Positions 44,552-46,841 of a stretch of 46,841 nt of DNA are shown here, one piece after another. Position numbers and translations under genes: made by a program. The stretch covers positions 1-46,841 of the forward strand of contig NZ_AZFZ01000016.1 of assembly GCF_001435895.1 (NCBI RefSeq), written 5' to 3'. Numbering within the stretch: the stretch's first letter is position 1; each line of letters opens with the position of its first letter. The DNA is from Lentilactobacillus parafarraginis DSM 18390 = JCM 14109 (lineage in GTDB: Bacteria > Bacillota > Bacilli > Lactobacillales > Lactobacillaceae). The notes below the pieces were generated by a model that ran no database searches, was not told the origin of the DNA, and worked only from the letters and a program-made list of their open reading frames with translations.

Positions 44552-44576
44552 TAATTTGAATACAGGAGGTGGGATC

Positions 44577-45074
44577 GTGAAAAAACAACTATCGATGACT
44601 TTTGGTGATGACCGAATTCTCTCAGAGATTAAGGAAAAGTATCCCGATCGAGAACTGGGTGTTTATAAAGCGCTAAACCAGACTGGAAAGCTAATGATGC
44701 TCGACTACTCTGGCGAAAAATCAATTTTTCACGCACCGGTCCTTTATGATGTTTTAGGTCACGGAGGTACTGATAAGTGGGACAGTTTCATCAGTTTTTC
44801 AGCAATGGATCTTAATTTTGACCAACAGAAAGTCTTTGATGCCCGGATTAATCGATTGATCAGTAACGGTTTACCCGAAGGCATGCATTCACTGTACTCG
44901 CTTAATTATCATAAGGATATTAGCCAACGAATTATCTTGGCAACTTGGGATAGCTACCGTGACTTTGAAGTTTGGAAAAACGGTTCTCATGAATTCATCC
45001 CAAAGGAGTATCGTAATTCGCCAAGTTTCTTCTCACATGAAGCGTACTATACGCCGGTTGAGAAAAAGGTTTAG
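44577..45074 (+). CDS. HmoB-like antibiotic-biosynthesis-monooxygenase-fold protein
   Basis: 165 residues from GTG 44577, which has AGGAGGTGGG upstream; the open frame extends 23 codons but that part covers the promoter. Layout resembles Bacillus HmoB (YhgC): a short N-terminal part, an APVLYDVLG segment, then a ferredoxin-like barrel ending ILATWDSYRDFEVWKNGSHEF and FFSHEAYYTPVE. HmoB-type proteins degrade heme; the haem ligand residues cannot be confirmed here, so it may have another role. No signal peptide. Confidence 0.6.
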   Translation: MKKQLSMTFGDDRILSEIKEKYPDRELGVYKALNQTGKLMMLDYSGEKSIFHAPVLYDVLGHGGTDKWDSFISFSAMDLNFDQQKVFDARINRLISNGLPEGMHSLYSLNYHKDISQRIILATWDSYRDFEVWKNGSHEFIPKEYRNSPSFFSHEAYYTPVEKKV

Positions 45075-45109
45075 GAAATAATTTTACTTCGCGTTAAATA
45101 TGAACCATG

Positions 45110-45192
45110 GAACCCAGCTAGAAATGTTGTGGTCAGCTAAACCGTCTATTACGCGGATGGTTGATTTGCTTCCGGATAGCTGGGTTCTTTTT
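45110..45192 (+). terminator. branched hairpin with T-run after the HmoB-like gene
   Basis: GAACCCAGCTA (45110-45120) and TAGCTGGGTTC (45177-45187) form a perfect 11-bp stem followed by TTTTT. The 56-nt loop holds an inner stem AACCGTC/GATGGTT (45140-45146, 45156-45162). CAGCTA occurs again at 45134-45139, so the 3' arm has an alternative partner. It may be an ordinary terminator with a large loop or the end of a small structured RNA. Confidence 0.6.
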
Positions 45193-45201
45193 CGGCATTT
45201 T

Positions 45202-45242
45202 TCAAAACAAAAGAGAAACGGTTGAAAAATCACCGTTTCTCT
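45202..45242 (-). terminator. terminator of the tRNA operon
   Basis: Minus strand AGAGAAACGGT and ACCGTTTCTCT arms (11 bp), then TTTTGTTTTG. It follows the last tRNA gene by about 30 nt. Confidence 0.85.
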
Positions 45243-45272
45243 TCTAATTCTTTAATTTAGTCGTTCATGTGA

Positions 45273-45346
45273 CGGTCCGTACGAGACTCGAACTCGTGAT
45301 CTCCTGCGTGACAGGCAGGCGTCCTAACCAACTAGACCAACGAACC
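45273..45346 (-). tRNA. tRNA-Asp(GTC), copy 1
   Basis: 74 nt cloverleaf. Anticodon loop CTGTCAC with GTC at 45310-45312. Acceptor GGTTCGT pairs with ACGGACC, one U-G pair. Discriminator G; CCA not encoded. Last gene of the operon. Confidence 0.97.
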
Positions 45347-45351
45347 AATAA

Positions 45352-45425
<74 letters not shown>

Positions 45426-45452
45426 ATAATATAATATTATAATGCTTGTGAA

Positions 45453-45524
45453 TGACCCGTACGGGATTTGAACCCATGTTACCGCCGTGAAAGGGCGGTG
45501 TCTTAACCACTTGACCAACGGGTC
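45453..45524 (-). tRNA. tRNA-Glu(TTC)
   Basis: 72 nt. Anticodon loop CTTTCAC; acceptor GACCCGT with ACGGGTC. Discriminator A, no CCA. Confidence 0.96.
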
Positions 45525-45530
45525 ATTGAA

Positions 45531-45618
45531 CGGAGAAGGAGAGATTCGAACTCTCGCGCCGCTTACGCGACCTACACCCTTAGCAGGGGCGCCTCTTCAG
45601 CCACTTGAGTACTTCTCC
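45531..45618 (-). tRNA. tRNA-Ser(GCT)
   Basis: 88 nt with a long variable arm. Anticodon loop CTGCTAA; acceptor GGAGAAG with CTTCTCC; discriminator G as expected for serine. No CCA. Confidence 0.96.
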
Positions 45619-45622
45619 AATA

Positions 45623-45696
<74 letters not shown>

Positions 45697-45711
45697 ATTA
45701 TAACATGAAAA

Positions 45712-45782
45712 AGCGGGTGACGAGAATCGGACTCGCGACAACAGCTTGGAAGGCTGTGGTTTTACCACTAAACTACACCCGC
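45712..45782 (-). tRNA. tRNA-Gly(TCC)
   Basis: 71 nt. Anticodon loop CTTCCAA; acceptor GCGGGTG with CACCCGC; discriminator U, normal for glycine. No CCA. Confidence 0.96.
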
Positions 45783-45797
45783 ATTATTCTAATAAAG

Positions 45798-45870
45798 TGG
45801 CGCGGGACAGAATCGAACTGCCGACACATGGAGCTTCAATCCATTGCTCTACCGACTGAGCTACCGAGCC
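45798..45870 (-). tRNA. tRNA-Phe(GAA), with an acceptor mismatch
   Basis: 73 nt. Anticodon loop TTGAAGC region gives GAA. Acceptor GGCTCGG faces CCGCGCC: U4 (45867) is opposite C69 (45802), a mismatch where related tRNAs have a U-A pair. Discriminator A, no CCA. Confidence 0.93.
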
Positions 45871-45881
45871 AAAGAAGCAAG

Positions 45882-45955
45882 CGGTCCGTACGAGACTCGA
45901 ACCCGTGATCTCCTGCGTGACAGGCAGGCGTCCTAACCAACTAGACCAACGAACC
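45882..45955 (-). tRNA. tRNA-Asp(GTC), copy 2
   Basis: 74 nt, same as copy 1 except one base in the T stem (ACGGG in place of ACGAG, giving a G-U pair). Part of a duplicated Asp-fMet segment. Confidence 0.97.
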
Positions 45956-45961
45956 AACAAA

Positions 45962-46035
<74 letters not shown>

Positions 46036-46044
46036 ATAATATAA

Positions 46045-46132
46045 AGGAGGATGAGAGATTCGAACTCTCGCGTGGTTTGACCCACCTAGCGGTTTTCAAG
46101 ACCGCCCCCTTCAGCCACTTGGGTAATCCTCC
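46045..46132 (-). tRNA. tRNA-Ser(TGA), with U73
   Basis: 88 nt with a long variable arm. Anticodon loop CTTGAAA gives TGA. Acceptor GGAGGAT with ATCCTCC. The discriminator base is U (comp of 46045) where bacterial tRNA-Ser normally has G. Confidence 0.94.
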
Positions 46133-46171
46133 ATAAGTAACATGATAAAGTAAAACAGATGTTGAGTCCAA

Positions 46172-46245
46172 TGGACCTTGTAGGACTCGAACCTACGACC
46201 GGACGGTTATGAGCCGTCTGCTCTAACCAACTGAGCTAAAGGTCC
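46172..46245 (-). tRNA. tRNA-Ile2(CAT), lysidine type
   Basis: 74 nt. Anticodon CAT in CTCATAA, but the body (acceptor GGACCTT/AAGGTCC, D arm and anticodon stem AGACGG/CCGTC) is that of the Bacilli minor tRNA-Ile whose C34 is changed to lysidine by TilS, not of elongator or initiator Met. No CCA. Confidence 0.82.
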
Positions 46246-46266
46246 AAAAAGGTCCAAGACCTATAA

Positions 46267-46340
46267 TCGCGGCAGGGGGGATCGAACCCTCGACCTCCCG
46301 GGTATGAACCGGACGCTCTAGCCAGCTGAGCTACACCGCG
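46267..46340 (-). tRNA. elongator tRNA-Met(CAT)
   Basis: 74 nt. Anticodon loop TTCATAC; GGTGTAGCTCAGCTGGCTAG body typical of Bacilli elongator Met. Acceptor CGCGGTG with TGCCGCG (two G-U pairs, C1-G72 instead of the usual G1). A50 faces C64 in the T stem. Discriminator A, no CCA. Confidence 0.9.
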
Positions 46341-46369
46341 ATGAAATAAATTGATATAAAATCTACCAA

Positions 46370-46443
46370 TCGGGAAGACAGGATTCGAACCTGCGACCCC
46401 CTGGTCCCAAACCAGGTGCTCTACCAAGCTGAGCTACTTCCCG
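46370..46443 (-). tRNA. tRNA-Pro(TGG)
   Basis: 74 nt. Anticodon loop TTTGGGA; acceptor CGGGAAG with CTTCCCG (C1-G72, typical of tRNA-Pro); discriminator A. Confidence 0.96.
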
Positions 46444-46453
46444 TTAAAACTAA

Positions 46454-46527
46454 TGCACCCAGTAGGAGTCGAACCTACAACCTTCTGATTCGTAGTCAGA
46501 CACTCTATCCAGTTGCGCTATGGGTGC
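46454..46527 (-). tRNA. tRNA-Arg(ACG)
   Basis: 74 nt. Anticodon loop CTACGAA; A34 would be edited to inosine by TadA. Acceptor GCACCCA with TGGGTGC; discriminator A. Confidence 0.96.
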
Positions 46528-46532
46528 ATATA

Positions 46533-46618
46533 TGCCGAGGACCGGGATCGAACCGGTACGGTCATCACTGACCGCAGGATTTTAAGTCCTGTGCGTCTGC
46601 CAATTCCGCCACCCCGGC
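46533..46618 (-). tRNA. tRNA-Leu(TAA)
   Basis: 86 nt with a long variable arm. Anticodon loop CTTAAAA; acceptor GCCGGGG with CCTCGGC, one G-U pair; discriminator A. A likely substrate of TrmL (27489). Confidence 0.96.
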
Positions 46619-46624
46619 ATAACA

Positions 46625-46696
46625 AGCGGAAGACGGGATTCGAACCCGCGACCCCCACCATGGCAAGGTGATGTTCTACCACTGAACTACTTCCGC
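46625..46696 (-). tRNA. tRNA-Gly(GCC)
   Basis: About 72 nt. Anticodon loop TTGCCAT; acceptor GCGGAAG with CTTCCGC; discriminator U. Base 38 is U rather than the usual A. Confidence 0.95.
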
Positions 46697-46700
46697 AAAA

Positions 46701-46773
46701 TGCCGACTAGAAGATTCGAACTTCCGACCCCCTGTTTACAAGACAGGTGCTCTGCCAGCTGAGCTAAGTCGGC
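46701..46773 (-). tRNA. tRNA-Thr(TGT)
   Basis: 73 nt. Anticodon loop CTTGTAA; acceptor GCCGACT with AGTCGGC; discriminator A. Confidence 0.96.
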
Positions 46774-46812
46774 ATACAATATAATGTTATGCGCAATCAT
46801 ATTCAATTGTAA

Positions 46813-46841
46813 TGAGCCGTGGCAGTCTCGAACTGCCGACC
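46813..46841 (-). tRNA. 3' end of a tRNA cut by the window edge, probably tRNA-Lys
   Basis: T arm GGCAG-TTCGAGA-CTGCC, acceptor 3' strand ACGGCTC and discriminator A are present. The implied acceptor start GAGCCGT fits lactobacillus tRNA-Lys, but the anticodon is outside the window. Confidence 0.6.

Noticed and set aside
46172-46245. Reading of this CAT tRNA as a second elongator tRNA-Met
   Set aside because: Its body matches the Bacilli lysidine-type tRNA-Ile2, and the next gene (46267-46340) has the elongator Met body.
46236-46427. Minus-strand frame of 63 codons over tRNA-Met and tRNA-Pro
   Set aside because: It is the sense reading of tRNA genes and their spacer; no ribosome site.

Overview
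The window is about 47 kb of a low-to-moderate-GC Gram-positive chromosome, almost certainly a member of the Lactobacillaceae. The evidence is the gene order of the division and cell-wall cluster, strong AGGAGG ribosome sites with many TTG and GTG starts, a T-box in front of ileS, lactobacillus-type proteins (DUF1831, DUF3397, DUF4044, a stand-alone GshA-type ligase) and Bacilli-type tRNAs. I cannot assign the species. Most genes lie on the minus strand.

Region by region. (1) 1-6860: a PHP-type histidinol-phosphatase, two tandem branched-chain aminotransferases each with its own promoter and terminator, then a run of nudF, a small membrane protein, mtnN, a cysteine desulfurase and DUF1831. 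A divergent cold-shock-domain gene precedes nudF. (2) 6886-23641: the complete dcw cluster read right to left: mraZ, rsmH, ftsL, ftsI/pbp2B, mraY, murD, murG, divIB, ftsA, ftsZ, sepF, yggT, ylmH, divIVA, and ileS behind a T-box. A three-repeat MraZ operator overlaps the mraZ promoter. (3) 23650-30700: DUF3397, the tiny DUF4044 gene, ftsK, trmL, rlmA, rluD-type pseudouridine synthase, nadK and relQ, the last three with overlapping reading frames. (4) 30977-34665: spxH (yjbH), pepF and coiA. (5) 34837-42404: a stand-alone glutamate-cysteine ligase, an OmpR/histidine-kinase pair, and a divergent three-gene surface glycosylation cassette (GtrA, GT39, GT2). The GT39 gene is broken by one in-frame TAA in a Gly/Lys-rich segment. 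(6) 42420-45074: mecA, spx, an MBL-fold hydrolase and an HmoB-like protein. (7) 45202-46841: a minus-strand tRNA operon with 17 complete genes and one cut by the window edge, none encoding its CCA end, probably continuing to the right towards an rRNA operon.

How the parts fit. The block spx, mecA, coiA, pepF, spxH, relQ, nadK, rluD follows the Bacillus subtilis yjb order. It links the Spx/ClpXP thiol-stress circuit (Spx, its adaptor SpxH), the MecA/ClpC competence adaptor, CoiA and the small alarmone synthetase. In this genome that order is opened between mecA and coiA by gshA and the glycosylation/two-component cassette, which is the most accessory-looking part of the window.

No CRISPR array, prophage or insertion sequence was seen. 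The less ordinary signals are regulatory or structural: a switch-like leader upstream of the second aminotransferase, nested dyads over the spx and nudF promoters, a csp promoter that overlaps the ileS terminator, a branched hairpin after the HmoB-like gene, and several irregular tRNAs.
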